The notes below the pieces were generated by a model. That model searched no databases, was not told the origin of the DNA, and was given only the letters and a program-made list of their open reading frames with translations. From Pyxicephalus adspersus (lineage: Eukaryota; Chordata; Amphibia; Anura; Pyxicephalidae): DNA of 64,000 nucleotides. Location of the stretch: NCBI RefSeq assembly GCF_032062135.1, contig NC_092863.1:18075926-18139925 (forward strand), given 5' to 3'. Every line of letters starts with the position of its first letter. Within the stretch, counting starts at the first letter, position 1. Of the stretch, positions 44,222 to 54,520 are shown piece after piece. Both the position numbers and the translations under genes were made by a program.

Positions 44222-44975
44222 TACACTCACCAGCCACTTTATTAGGGATACCCGTTCAACTGCTTGTTAACAAAAATACCTAATTGTCCATTCAGTTTTC
44301 CATGGCACTTATATTTTCCCATATAGTGCTTACTTTGGGGGTTAGGCTTAGCACTTTTCCTTGCAACTTCAAATGTGGAAATGATGAGGCTGATCTTCAC
44401 ATGTTTTGGGACTGCCCAAAGATAAAACAATTTGGAGGTCTGTAACAATCTTTGCCACTACTCATCTATGTAACTGTGTGCCTTTGTCTCTTGAATGGGG
44501 TATAATAGGGGCTTTTTACTTATGCATACAGTCTGAGTTACTGGGGCTGTAACCTTCTTTCTGTTATCTCTTTGGTTGTCAAAAAAAAATTACAAAACTG
44601 GTTGGACTCATTCACATGGGGCTCCTCAAAGATAAAAATTATCTATGTTTTTAAGAAGGCTTGGATCGAAGCTTCCTTAGACAAGGAAATATGTTGGTAC
44701 ATCTTGAGAATGATGGCTAACGATCCCCCATCCTTTTGATTCTGTAAATTTATGATTTTTTAATTTAAATTTATGATGCCTATCAAGCATAACAGTAGAA
44801 TGTTATGTTAATTTTTATTAATTTAAAATCATTGCTGTTATTCCCATTTCAACCACAAAAAAGTATTTAAAACTAATCAGCCAATCACATGCATTTAGGC
44901 ATGTAGACATGATGAAGACAGCCTACTGAAGTTCAAACCAAGAATCAGAATAGAGAAAAATAGGAGAGATCATAA
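44222..44975 (+). mobile_element. Tc1-like 5' fragment split by an L1 insertion
   Basis: 44,222-44,283 is the terminal repeat region of a Tc1-like element ('acactcaccagccactttat', 'gttcaactgcttgttaac', 'aaatacctaat'). The same element resumes at about 44,871 with 'actaatcagccaatcacatg', 'catttaggcatgtagacatg' and 'gaagttcaaacc'. The intervening 587 bp are the L1 fragment listed separately. The element fades near 44,975 and its transposase gene and right end are absent. Confidence 0.8.
44284..44870 (+). mobile_element. L1-type LINE ORF2 3' end inserted in a Tc1 element
   Basis: The translation around 44,354-44,432 gives CNFKCGNDEADLHMFWDCPK, then IKQF. This is the C-x-x-C-x-x-x-x-x-x-[IL]-x-H-x-x-W-x-C-P-x-[IL]-x-x-F-W zinc-knuckle-like motif at the C-terminus of L1 ORF2 proteins. 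A one-base loss after KQF shifts the frame. Further on, KKAWIEASLDKEICWYIL (44,650-44,705) fits the terminal region. It then runs into an AT-rich 3' part ending 'aaaaaagtatttaaaa'. The copy is strongly 5'-truncated, as expected for target-primed insertion. A short ctaat is shared at both junctions. Confidence 0.78.
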
Positions 44976-45117
44976 AAAATACATACATTTTATTTACAGT
45001 GAAAATATTTTTTATGTTTATTTATCTACAGTTTACTTAACAGAATTATTTTTTTAACAAATCAGTATGGCTGTAAGAAAGCTTAGTTTGTAAAAAACAA
45101 AACAAAAACAATGAACG
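44976..45117. other. AT-rich spacer
   Basis: No recognisable feature. Confidence 0.4.
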
Positions 45118-45748
45118 TTATAAACACGGCATTGGTCAGACCACATCCAAAATATGCAGTCAAGTTTTGAGCACCAGTACACAAAAAGGACATTGTGGAA
45201 TTGGAGGGAGTGCAGAGAAGGGCAACTAAACTAATAAAAGGAATGGAGGAGCTCAGTCATAAGGAGAGATTAGCTAAACTGAATCTATTCTCCCTTGAGA
45301 AGAGACGTTTAGGGGGATATGGATCCAGTAAAAAATTATAAATGGTCTATATAGAGAACTCTATTCCCAACTATTCACTTTAAGATCATTACAAAGCACA
45401 AGAGGGCAATCATTGCTTCTGGAAGAAAAGAAGTTTAGGATCTTGATAGGGAAAGGATTCTTCACTGTAGGGTCTGTGAAATAGACACAGAATAGACACA
45501 GAATATAAATGGGTATTAAAGCTTTAAAGTAAAAATAGCAGACGGTTGATCCAGGGAACATCTCATTGCCTTATGGAAAGGAAAGAATTTTTTTCCCCTG
45601 TTGGAGCAAATTGTACAGGGGGTTTTATTTGCCTTCCTCTGGATCAACTATGTCTATAGGGTTTTACATCTGGGATATGTTTACTTCCCCAGTGGTTGAA
45701 CTTGATAGACTTATGTCTTTATTCAAACTGACTTACTATGTAACTTAG
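45118..45748 (+). mobile_element. CR1-type LINE 3' end (ORF2 C-terminus plus 3' UTR)
   Basis: The plus translation reads LVRPHPKYAVKF, stop, [40 protein letters not shown] and SLEKRRLGG. This is the region after the reverse transcriptase in CR1-clade ORF2 (L-V-R-P-x-x-x-Y-A-V-x-x-W, Q-R-R-A-T-K, L-x-x-L-x-L-x-S-L-E-x-R-R). ENSIPNYSL follows near 45,356 after frame changes, then GKGFFTVGSVK near 45,447, where 16,047-15,844 is still open. The 3' UTR ends 'tgacttactatgtaactt' at about 45,748. The copy contains a small internal duplication of 'atagacacagaat' and lacks the WNRLP segment. Confidence 0.85.
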
Positions 45749-45749
45749 T

Positions 45750-46025
45750 TGGAAACACTCACTCACCTTTACCTTTGTAGATCCGTCGATCACTTCAGAG
45801 GTTTCCTGAATCATGTCCTGCGTTATCCTGGCATCCTTTTTTGTCCTGGTACTGCAAGCTACTTTGTTCCCTTCTTCTGCCTTCTTCGTACAACACCTGA
45901 TCTTGCTGCAATAATTAAAACTGAAAGGGGAGGGGCTTTACCCTTTTTTTTTAAATACGTTTAAACCCCCTTAACCTCCAAAAAGCGTAATTTTTACCAT
46001 TTATGTAAGGTAAAAAGTTTAATTT
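45750..46025 (+). repeat. Family G fragment
   Basis: 'actcacctttacctttgtag', 'atccgtcgatcacttcagag', 'gtttcctgaatcatgtcctg' and 'ttttgtcctgg' align with the interior of the element at 21,838-22,285, as does the stem 'gtaatttttacc' near 45,988. The left terminus is missing. Confidence 0.6.
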
Positions 46026-46363
46026 ATAAAAAAAAAAAATCTATAGTTCTATAAAATGATCATATATATTTCTCAAGTGTAAATGGACGAAAAATACCCA
46101 CATATAGCAGCATTTAGATAGACTTTAACCTCTTATATCACCCCTCTAATAGAGAAAGGTCATATTAGCCTGCTTGACCATCCTCTCCATCAATTCGTAT
46201 AGGGATCCTGTGTTTCTCAGTATGCATGATCTATTTATGCAAATACAGAGTGTAAATGGCAGAAAAACTTGAAGTGAAGTAATTTTATTACCCTTTAGAC
46301 TCCATACAAAATCATATTCACATATTCTGCGGGCTAAAATGCCAGCATTTATATATGTAAATA
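46026..46363. other. Spacer
   Basis: No recognisable feature. Confidence 0.4.
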
Positions 46364-46776
46364 TATGTTCACAGGCCACTTTATTAGGTATATCTGTTCA
46401 ACTGCTAGTTAACAAAAATATCTAATTGGCCCATCACATGGCAGCATGCTGCATTTAGGAATAAAGATATGGTCAAGACATATTCACACTGGGCATTGTG
46501 GGGAAAATGTGACTTTGATTGTGGCATTAATGTTGGTCTGAATATTTCATAAACTGCCGATTTGCTGGGATATTCATGCACAACCATCTCTAGGGTATAC
46601 AGAAAATGTTATAAGAAAAAGAAAATATCCAGTAAGCAGCAGTCCTCTGTGCAAAAATGCTTTGTTGATATCATAGTCCAGATATATACCATGAAGAATT
46701 ACTACGGATCATTAGGTATAAGGAGGTCCAACCTGGGACTAGTAAGGTGTACATAATAAACTGGCCAATGAGTTAA
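46364..46776 (+). mobile_element. Internally deleted Tc1-like element with both ends
   Basis: The left end is 'cacaggccactttattaggt' and the right end is 'taataaactggccaatgagt', inverted relative to each other. After the left end come 'aaatatctaattggcccatc', 'gtggggaaaatgtgactttg', 'tgctgggatattcatgcaca', 'accatctctagggtatacag' and 'agaaaatatccagtaagcag', the start of the transposase gene in this Tc1 family. The sequence then jumps at about 46,670-46,725 to 'gtccaacctgggactagtaa', which belongs to the end of the gene. Most of the transposase is therefore deleted. Frames on both strands here are remnants. Confidence 0.82.
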
Positions 46777-47465
46777 TATGCTGTATGTTTTCAGAAAAGC
46801 AAGAAATGGGTCAGGATAAAAAAAGTAATTGAGCGTAACACCTTTAAATTACCTGCTGTGCTAGGATTTTACTTTTGAAGAGCTCTGGGTAACTTCTGTT
46901 ACCTAGCAGTTCTGGGTGTATTGCATGGTATGCTCCCCAATGAGTGCTGTGGTAACTACAGAACAGAATCTCCTGAAGGATTCCAATGGCTACTGCTACT
47001 TTGGTGTATCAGATAGTAGGAGAGAAAAGTTTAAAAACACTGTCCATTACAAAAGTAGGTAATATTTTTCTTTTACTGGTGGCTAGTTTCACTTTTTGCA
47101 TTCTGTGTGCTAGTTTCCACAGTAAGGTATGTGGATCTGACTCCTAAAATTGCATGCCATTTTAACATGCAGTTTTCTCATACAAGGTAGGGTAATGTGT
47201 ACTTTGTAAATATGTAGTTCCTATTAGGAAATTCATGGCTTTAGATTTCCCCTACTCAGTACATGTAAGGACCACCCTGTGCAGAGGCATCCGGATGCTG
47301 ATGTGTGGGTTTTCCATAATCAGCAAACATATGCAACCTGAGATCTCTGCCTCAAATAATATATAATAAAGACACATTTAATTAGGATTTACATATAATT
47401 TGTTTGACATGTGGTAGTATCATTCATCCTTATAAAGGATGCTCTTGCTTAAAAGACAAGTTAAA
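46777..47465. other. Unique non-coding stretch
   Basis: No recognisable feature. Confidence 0.45.
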
Positions 47466-47640
47466 ATGCAGCCAAGCATATATATATGGTCAAGACAATG
47501 TTCACATTGGGCAACATGGGGAAAAATGTGACTTTGATTGTGGCTTTAATGTTGGTGCCAGGCGAGCTGGAGCTGTCTGAATATTTTAGATACTGCAGAT
47601 TTGCTGGGATTTTAATGCACAACCATCTCTTGGGTTTATT
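47466..47640 (+). mobile_element. Tc1-like 5' fragment, second copy of the same family
   Basis: 'tatggtcaagacaatgttca', 'gactttgattgtggctttaa', 'tgttggtgccaggcgagctg', 'tttgctgggattttaatgca' and 'caaccatctcttgggttta' parallel 46,445-46,600. It is truncated at both sides. It keeps the 'gtgccaggcgagctgg' segment that 46,364-46,776 has lost. Confidence 0.75.
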
Positions 47641-47807
47641 TTAATATTTTGATGTATCTCACAAAAAGAATAAGGTAATAACTGCACCAATGTAAACAAT
47701 GTAGTATAGATTGAACCTATTCCCTTAAAACTAACAGATTCACCTAACTTCTACCATCTCATGTAGCACATATTCACCTTCCCTTCAATCCTCCACTAAT
47801 AAATTCT
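47641..47807. other. Spacer before the tandem duplication
   Basis: No recognisable feature. The last bases (ctgct) contain the tgc found at the duplication joint. Confidence 0.4.
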
Positions 47808-49140
47808 GCTATTGAGAGTGAAGAAAAGAAGCCCTGTGTAAGCATAGATTAGGAAAGAAAAATATCCTTTATCACATTTTTATTGTTTTCTGTGACCATG
47901 CCATGATAATCCTATTTGTCGTAAGGTCAATTTATTATTATTATTATTATTAATAATAATAATAATAATAATAATTAACAGGATTTAAGTAGCGCCAACA
48001 TATTACGCAGCGCTGTACATCCTGAATACAAAAGACAATAAGTGTAAAATCCAAAACTTAAACTGGTTGTCAATGAAACGGGTGTTGAGGGAATATCGTC
48101 ACCAAAGGGGAGACTTGTTTAGGTAACAGGTTTCAAAGTTTTTTTTATATGTTTTTAAATATATTTTGGAGAGACTTCATGTGGCTGAAGGGAAAGGAAG
48201 TGCAGCACAATTTCTCTGAGACGTAATATTTGCCTCGAGATGGGCTTTAAATTCTAAGTTAGGAAAAATATCTTAGAATGAAAATTCGATATTATTGATT
48301 TTCTCACACATTTGTAGATTTATTTATCTAGCCCAGTTCATCACAGCACAATAGGGACCATTAGTTGTTCCCCTACATCCAAATGGCAGGTGACACCCTT
48401 GGTTTCCAGACGATGGCTCAGCTTGTTGTAACCTTTTAGAATGATGTGAGGAGGGGTTCAGTGCTACCAAAATTTTAAAAATAACTATCTAGTTTCTTGA
48501 TGCAGCACTTTGTTTTTTGTGGCTGCAGCATCAGTAACTTAAAATATTACTATATAGATAAAGTTCAAGCAGATTGAGTCTGTTATCTCTATACAATGTG
48601 ACCTAGTATAATGAAGGACCATGGCAGAAATTTGTAGTGATACTGTTTCCCTGAATCACAAATATATGGGCATTGTTGCTTACCACAGCCTTAAATCATA
48701 TACAACCCTTTCTCCTACCCCCTACAAAGTTTTATATTTAGGAGTCTGGGGGGATGAAACACAAAGCAGAATGTTTCTAGTCTCTTAAAAATACAAAGAC
48801 AGAAGTAGGAAAGCACAGATGATATTCAACAAAATTAAGACTGATGACCTGTAATACTGCTAGCCATATGTTTTAAATATATATTGTATGAACATTCAAG
48901 TAGAGGCCCAAATTTGTAAACACACATTTTTCTTGTAGAAACAATAAAGAAATTTCTGTATTGCATTTTGTTATTTTATAAATGTTTTAGAATTTACAAA
49001 ATGACTGTGGGGGAACGCTAACATTTATACATTTATGTTACCATACTTTAAGTAATAAGGAGACCCAGTCACCAAGCTAAAAATATTTCAGGTAAAGCTA
49101 TTAAATCAAGTATTTTACGTTCTCACATCATTTTTTTTTT
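47808..49140. repeat. Direct tandem duplication, copy 1 (1,333 bp)
   Basis: Begins 'gctattgagagtgaagaaaa' and runs to a T10 tract. Read line by line against 49,141-50,475, it differs only at 48,900 (G, against T at 50,233) and in the terminal poly-T (10 against 12). It includes a family I fragment (47,932-48,020). No coding capacity. Confidence 0.97.
47932..48020 (+). repeat. (TAA)n-anchored repeat, family I, 3'-truncated copy 3a
   Basis: The (TTA)n/(TAA)n head is followed by 'aacaggatttaagtagcgcc' and 'aacatattacgcagcgctgt' followed by acat, after which family similarity stops. Confidence 0.8.
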
Positions 49141-50475
49141 GCTATTGAGAGTGAAGAAAAGAAGCCCTGTGTAAGCATAGATTAGGAAAGAAAAATATCC
49201 TTTATCACATTTTTATTGTTTTCTGTGACCATGCCATGATAATCCTATTTGTCGTAAGGTCAATTTATTATTATTATTATTATTAATAATAATAATAATA
49301 ATAATAATTAACAGGATTTAAGTAGCGCCAACATATTACGCAGCGCTGTACATCCTGAATACAAAAGACAATAAGTGTAAAATCCAAAACTTAAACTGGT
49401 TGTCAATGAAACGGGTGTTGAGGGAATATCGTCACCAAAGGGGAGACTTGTTTAGGTAACAGGTTTCAAAGTTTTTTTTATATGTTTTTAAATATATTTT
49501 GGAGAGACTTCATGTGGCTGAAGGGAAAGGAAGTGCAGCACAATTTCTCTGAGACGTAATATTTGCCTCGAGATGGGCTTTAAATTCTAAGTTAGGAAAA
49601 ATATCTTAGAATGAAAATTCGATATTATTGATTTTCTCACACATTTGTAGATTTATTTATCTAGCCCAGTTCATCACAGCACAATAGGGACCATTAGTTG
49701 TTCCCCTACATCCAAATGGCAGGTGACACCCTTGGTTTCCAGACGATGGCTCAGCTTGTTGTAACCTTTTAGAATGATGTGAGGAGGGGTTCAGTGCTAC
49801 CAAAATTTTAAAAATAACTATCTAGTTTCTTGATGCAGCACTTTGTTTTTTGTGGCTGCAGCATCAGTAACTTAAAATATTACTATATAGATAAAGTTCA
49901 AGCAGATTGAGTCTGTTATCTCTATACAATGTGACCTAGTATAATGAAGGACCATGGCAGAAATTTGTAGTGATACTGTTTCCCTGAATCACAAATATAT
50001 GGGCATTGTTGCTTACCACAGCCTTAAATCATATACAACCCTTTCTCCTACCCCCTACAAAGTTTTATATTTAGGAGTCTGGGGGGATGAAACACAAAGC
50101 AGAATGTTTCTAGTCTCTTAAAAATACAAAGACAGAAGTAGGAAAGCACAGATGATATTCAACAAAATTAAGACTGATGACCTGTAATACTGCTAGCCAT
50201 ATGTTTTAAATATATATTGTATGAACATTCAATTAGAGGCCCAAATTTGTAAACACACATTTTTCTTGTAGAAACAATAAAGAAATTTCTGTATTGCATT
50301 TTGTTATTTTATAAATGTTTTAGAATTTACAAAATGACTGTGGGGGAACGCTAACATTTATACATTTATGTTACCATACTTTAAGTAATAAGGAGACCCA
50401 GTCACCAAGCTAAAAATATTTCAGGTAAAGCTATTAAATCAAGTATTTTACGTTCTCACATCATTTTTTTTTTTT
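49141..50475. repeat. Direct tandem duplication, copy 2 (1,335 bp)
   Basis: Starts immediately after the T10 tract of copy 1 with 'gctattgagagtg' and ends in T12 before 'gcatttttcaaatt'. The trinucleotide tgc is present at the left boundary, at the joint and at the right boundary, a 3-bp microhomology. It may be a real recent duplication or two haplotypes joined by assembly. Confidence 0.97.
49265..49353 (+). repeat. (TAA)n-anchored repeat, family I, 3'-truncated copy 3b
   Basis: The duplicate of 47,932-48,020, carried within the tandem duplication, with the same microsatellite length overall. Confidence 0.8.
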
Positions 50476-51885
50476 GCATTTTTCAAATTACTTACAATGT
50501 GGCATTAAACATGCTAAAAAATTTGACTACTTCAGGAATTCCATTCCATTGCAAAGCCTCCTGTCTCCTTGAACATCATTGTCCTCTCATATTCTTTCCA
50601 ATAACTCTCTATTCTGACCTTGCTTTTCTGCTTTCCCTTCACTTCTCTACATAAATGTTTATGTAGCTGCTAGGGAAGAAGTATAGGGGAATATTATGGG
50701 GTGACTCTAGAGTGACAGCTGTGTATTTGCTGGGGCAGAAGCAGTCTCGGTTTTTTAATGTCCACATATTGGAGGCTTTTACAAGTAATTGTAACTATTG
50801 TAACTATAAAAGTAACTATTGGTCTGATATCAAAGGTAACTTATAGGTGCTCCTAGAAATAAACCTATTAAGACCAACAAAGGATTTAATGCAGCAAAAT
50901 TACATTCAGGTTGGGAAGTAGTCGTAAACCTTTGGACAGTCTCGGTAGACATTCCCTTGTCCTTAGACATCAGACAGACAGATCAGACAGACATTAGACA
51001 TTACCTGCTAAAAACAATGTTCTGTAACTTTAGTTACTACTAGTACTTCATTTAGTATTTTGATAGCTAATATGTTAAGGTACAGTCACCAAACAGGGAT
51101 CAACAAGGATTCACTTTCATCTTAAAATTAATGCATACTGTATATGAAAGCGAATGACGTATGCATTTTTACCCCTTTAAGCAGTGGAGTGCTATAGTAA
51201 TTAATATGTCATCATATAAACATTTTAATTCTTTCAAAAATCAAAAGCACATCCTAATTCTTCTTTAGAGAGACAGTTTAATTGCCAGACTACATCATCC
51301 CAAAAGGAAGTATAGTAAAGTACAGTTTGGAAAGCAAGAAGTAAGTACCAGTTTACTCAGGGGCAACAACGGCAACCAAAAAGGTTTTCCTAACTATCCA
51401 ATCACTAGTTGTTGCCATCAGAGGAGAATCACCATATCAGGCTCCCACAGATATTAGATTTTTGCTCATTTTGGCCAAGGCTTACAGATTCATCAGCTGT
51501 CATTTAATATTAATTAGGAGTAGCTTAGCAAATAAAAGGGAGCTCATGTTCCTTTGTTACCACTCTCCGAAATCTGGATGGAAAGTAAAGGATACAGGTC
51601 TGGTAACAATAGTAATTCTTCCCTTGTTTAAATTTTGAAAAAGTAGCCAAATACAATAAACATCTATTTACAATTTGTGGTTTTAAACTAGTGCTGTTCA
51701 TCTTAAACTATAAGAAGTGAAAACAAAAAATGCGATTTTCTTCTTTTTCACTTTTAACATTCAAAAAAACAAAAAAACAAAAAAATCAGAAAAAATGACC
51801 ACCCAGAAAAAGTATCATTTGCCTATAAAAAATGATATGTAGAAGAGGTGTCATAAGTAGTGGGACTGGTAGAAGCATCTAGTCC

Positions 51886-51887
<2 letters not shown>
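50476..51887. other. Unique non-coding stretch
   Basis: No repeat or gene recognised. A short CAGA-rich stretch lies at about 50,967-51,000. Confidence 0.45.
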
Positions 51888-51918
<31 letters not shown>

Positions 51919-52055
51919 AATAATAAACAGGATTTATATAGCGCCAACATATTACGCAGTGCTGCACATTGAATAGGGGTTGCAAATAACAGACGAATAC
52001 AGACAGTGATAGAGGAGAAGAGGACCCTACTCCGAAGAGCTTACAATCTAGTAGA
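51888..52055 (+). repeat. (TAA)n-anchored repeat, family I, copy 4
   Basis: The (TTA)n/(TAA)n head is followed by 'aacaggatttatatagcgcc', 'aacatattacgcagtgctgc', 'ttgcaaataacagacgaata' and 'gagcttacaatctagta'. This is the most complete plus-strand copy of the family here. Confidence 0.88.
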
Positions 52056-53059
52056 TGGGGATCTATAAACAAATATATTACTTTTGTAGCATGAAGGTAT
52101 CCCAACTAGAGGAATAACAACGTATCCATTTGTTTGAGCTCAGCTTTAAAGCTTATTGGAATTTTTAGGTAAAATAAAAATATATACAACATGACATTCC
52201 AGGTGGTTCAAAGCAGGGACTTTCAAAGTTTGTTTTAGTTAGAAAACAACCACAGTCTGTCCCTGCCAGCATGCTGCAGAGTACAACACATACTTTCTGT
52301 GTAGAAGCAGTGGTCTCTCTACAGAAGAGCAACACAGCTCCTCCAACACACACCAGTGCCAGAGTTCCTCAATCAGCAGGAAGTTTCAGCTTTACTAAAT
52401 GCATGCTATAGGTCTACTCCTGCTGAGGCTGCTTTCTTAAGAAAAACAACTGTGAGACATTGAACACATCTTGCTTTGCTTTCACTGGAATAAGTTTTAA
52501 AGGGTGTCTACATCCAAGAACAAAAACATAATATATGGCAAACTTTGGCCAATCAAGAAGGCGAAAGATCGTGTTCGGGTAATACAGAAGAGGGAAGATG
52601 GTGGTCCCTTGCTATAGCATGAGGATAGGTGAGTGACTGGGGTTTTAGTTCCATTTTACCAGGCCAAAGATAAAGCAAATCGCAGAAGATAAAAGTTTAT
52701 ATACAATTTCATACAAAACAAAAACTTAGATAAAATGAAAGAACAAAAAAAAAAAAAAATACATAGTTTAGTACCTGTCCGTTTTATTACAGAATTAATA
52801 TGCACAGGTGTTTAACTTTTGCATTTGACATTTAGGAAGCATTTTTGAATTTCAAACACAGCTTTTTGTAAGCATATACATTTCATCTGCCCACACAGAA
52901 AATACAGAACTGCGTAGTATTTATATTTCAAATATAAATGAAATTTGAAAATCTGAAAGATTATCAGTAATATACATATCATCTACCCACACTCACAGTC
53001 AATAAATTATAAACTTTTTTTTTCTAAATTAGGACTCATTCAGATTAGTTTGCAGACCT
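52056..53059. other. Unique non-coding stretch
   Basis: No repeat or gene recognised. A poly-A run is near 52,746-52,759. Confidence 0.45.
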
Positions 53060-53195
53060 TTTTTTATTAGATTGTGGGCGTCTTTGAGGGATAGTTAGTG
53101 AGTGACATGACTATGGACTTTGTGCAGCTCTGCGTAATATGATGGCGCTATATAAATACTGTGTAATATTAATAATAATAATAATAATAATAAAT
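53060..53195 (-). repeat. (TAA)n-anchored repeat, family J, inverted copy
   Basis: 'ttagattgtgggcgtctttg', 'agggatagttagtgagtgac', 'atgactatggactttgtgca', 'gcgtaatatgatggcgctat' and 'ataaatactgtgtaatatta' then (TAA)n. It is the inverse of the head of the copy at 61,785. Confidence 0.85.
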
Positions 53196-54314
53196 GGTAC
53201 TAACATGTACTAATAAAGTAGTAAATAGTGCACTTTAATGCGTGTGTTAAAAAAATGGTGGTTTTATGGGCTATGTCAATGAACTTTTGGATAGTGTTAA
53301 TATCATCAAATTTACATCAGTGGTGCAGAAGAAGCCTCTCTAGTTATTAAAAGTATAAATGGGACGTTTGTGCTATTTGCTCTAAAGTTGAACCTAATTT
53401 TAAAAATTAAAATATAGTTCATGTAACCTTTAGTGTTCACTTCAATATGCATTACGTGTACTGCAATTTTTTTGCTGGCCACATTTCAGTATTGTCTTGT
53501 ATGCCATTGTGTCAGATCTGCTTAAGCTACAAGATAAATGCTACAACTTTACTTTTCATTCAATGCATTAGAGCTAATGTACTGTAGCAGAAGCTATTAT
53601 AGAAGAACTTACTGTTCACCATTACCAGTGTGATTGAGTTATTATTTATGTTACCCACAGCAAATTCAGCTTACAGGTGTCCTTTTTATAATACAGATTT
53701 GAAGGAAAAAACAAGGAAAATCATTGGTTGCAAATGGCAAATAAGACATATATTCAACATATTTTGTTTTATCAGGAATCAAACCTATGTACATAGCCTA
53801 AAGCTGCTTTTCTCTGTAAGTTAACATGAATGCAGCTTAGAAAGTGGTCAGTTGCAGGCCAGGAGGTCAGAGGTACTTGTGAAATTCAAATGGAAGATTC
53901 TCAAACCCATATTAAGTGCAAGATGAAAGCGTTTTTTTTTTTTTTGGCAATCTCAAGCTGAACAAAATAAAAAACACTGTAATTGTTTTACGCTTTTTTT
54001 TTTTTTTTACACAAGTGTTTAATAAACTTATTAATAATAATTCTGATCAGAAACCATTATCCTTAGTAAACAACAGTGTTTACTCCACATTGTGTCTTCA
54101 TAAAGTCCAGGGAGAGTGTGGGAAATGCAGTGCCCTTCTGAGCTTTGCCTGCGTAATGCTGAAATGCATAATAACTTTGAAGTCACGTGACTGGGCTCTC
54201 CTCCTCTTATGTAAGACTAAATCATTTTTGAATGACTGATATCTTTGTTTTTGTTTCCCAAGAGTGCAACAAAATGTTAGCTAATATCTCATAGAGGTGC
54301 GAGGAATGCATCTC
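53196..54314. other. Unique non-coding stretch
   Basis: No repeat or gene recognised. T-runs lie at 53,932-53,945 and 53,995-54,008. Confidence 0.45.
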
Positions 54315-54520
54315 TTAGACCTGTGTTTCTTAACATTTTTAACATGGGGAAACCTTGAAATAATTTTCAGGTCTTGGGGAAGCCCGGCTTTATTTACTAT
54401 ATTCACAGCTCACAGTGTATTAGTGTTAGTAGGAATGTTAGTGGGAAAAATGTCTTTTACATTGTTAGTCAGTGGAAAGAATGCCCCCCTTACAAATAGC
54501 CAAAAAGTGGTGTCACATAA
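54315..54520 (-). mobile_element. hAT-like element, family D, inverted copy
   Basis: The minus strand reads 'tgacaccactttttggctat', 'ttgtaaggggggcattcttt', 'ccactgactaacaatgtaaa', 'cttccccaagacctgaaaat', 'tatttcaaggtttcc' and ends 'gttaagaaacacagg'. It aligns with 17,140-17,345 and preserves the terminus better. The other terminus was not found. The 131-codon plus frame (54,297-54,692) runs antisense through it and is therefore rejected as a gene. Confidence 0.75.

Noticed and set aside
47808..50475. LTR pair of a retrotransposon
   Set aside because: The two copies abut with no internal sequence and do not begin TG or end CA as a pair. No primer-binding or polypurine site was seen.
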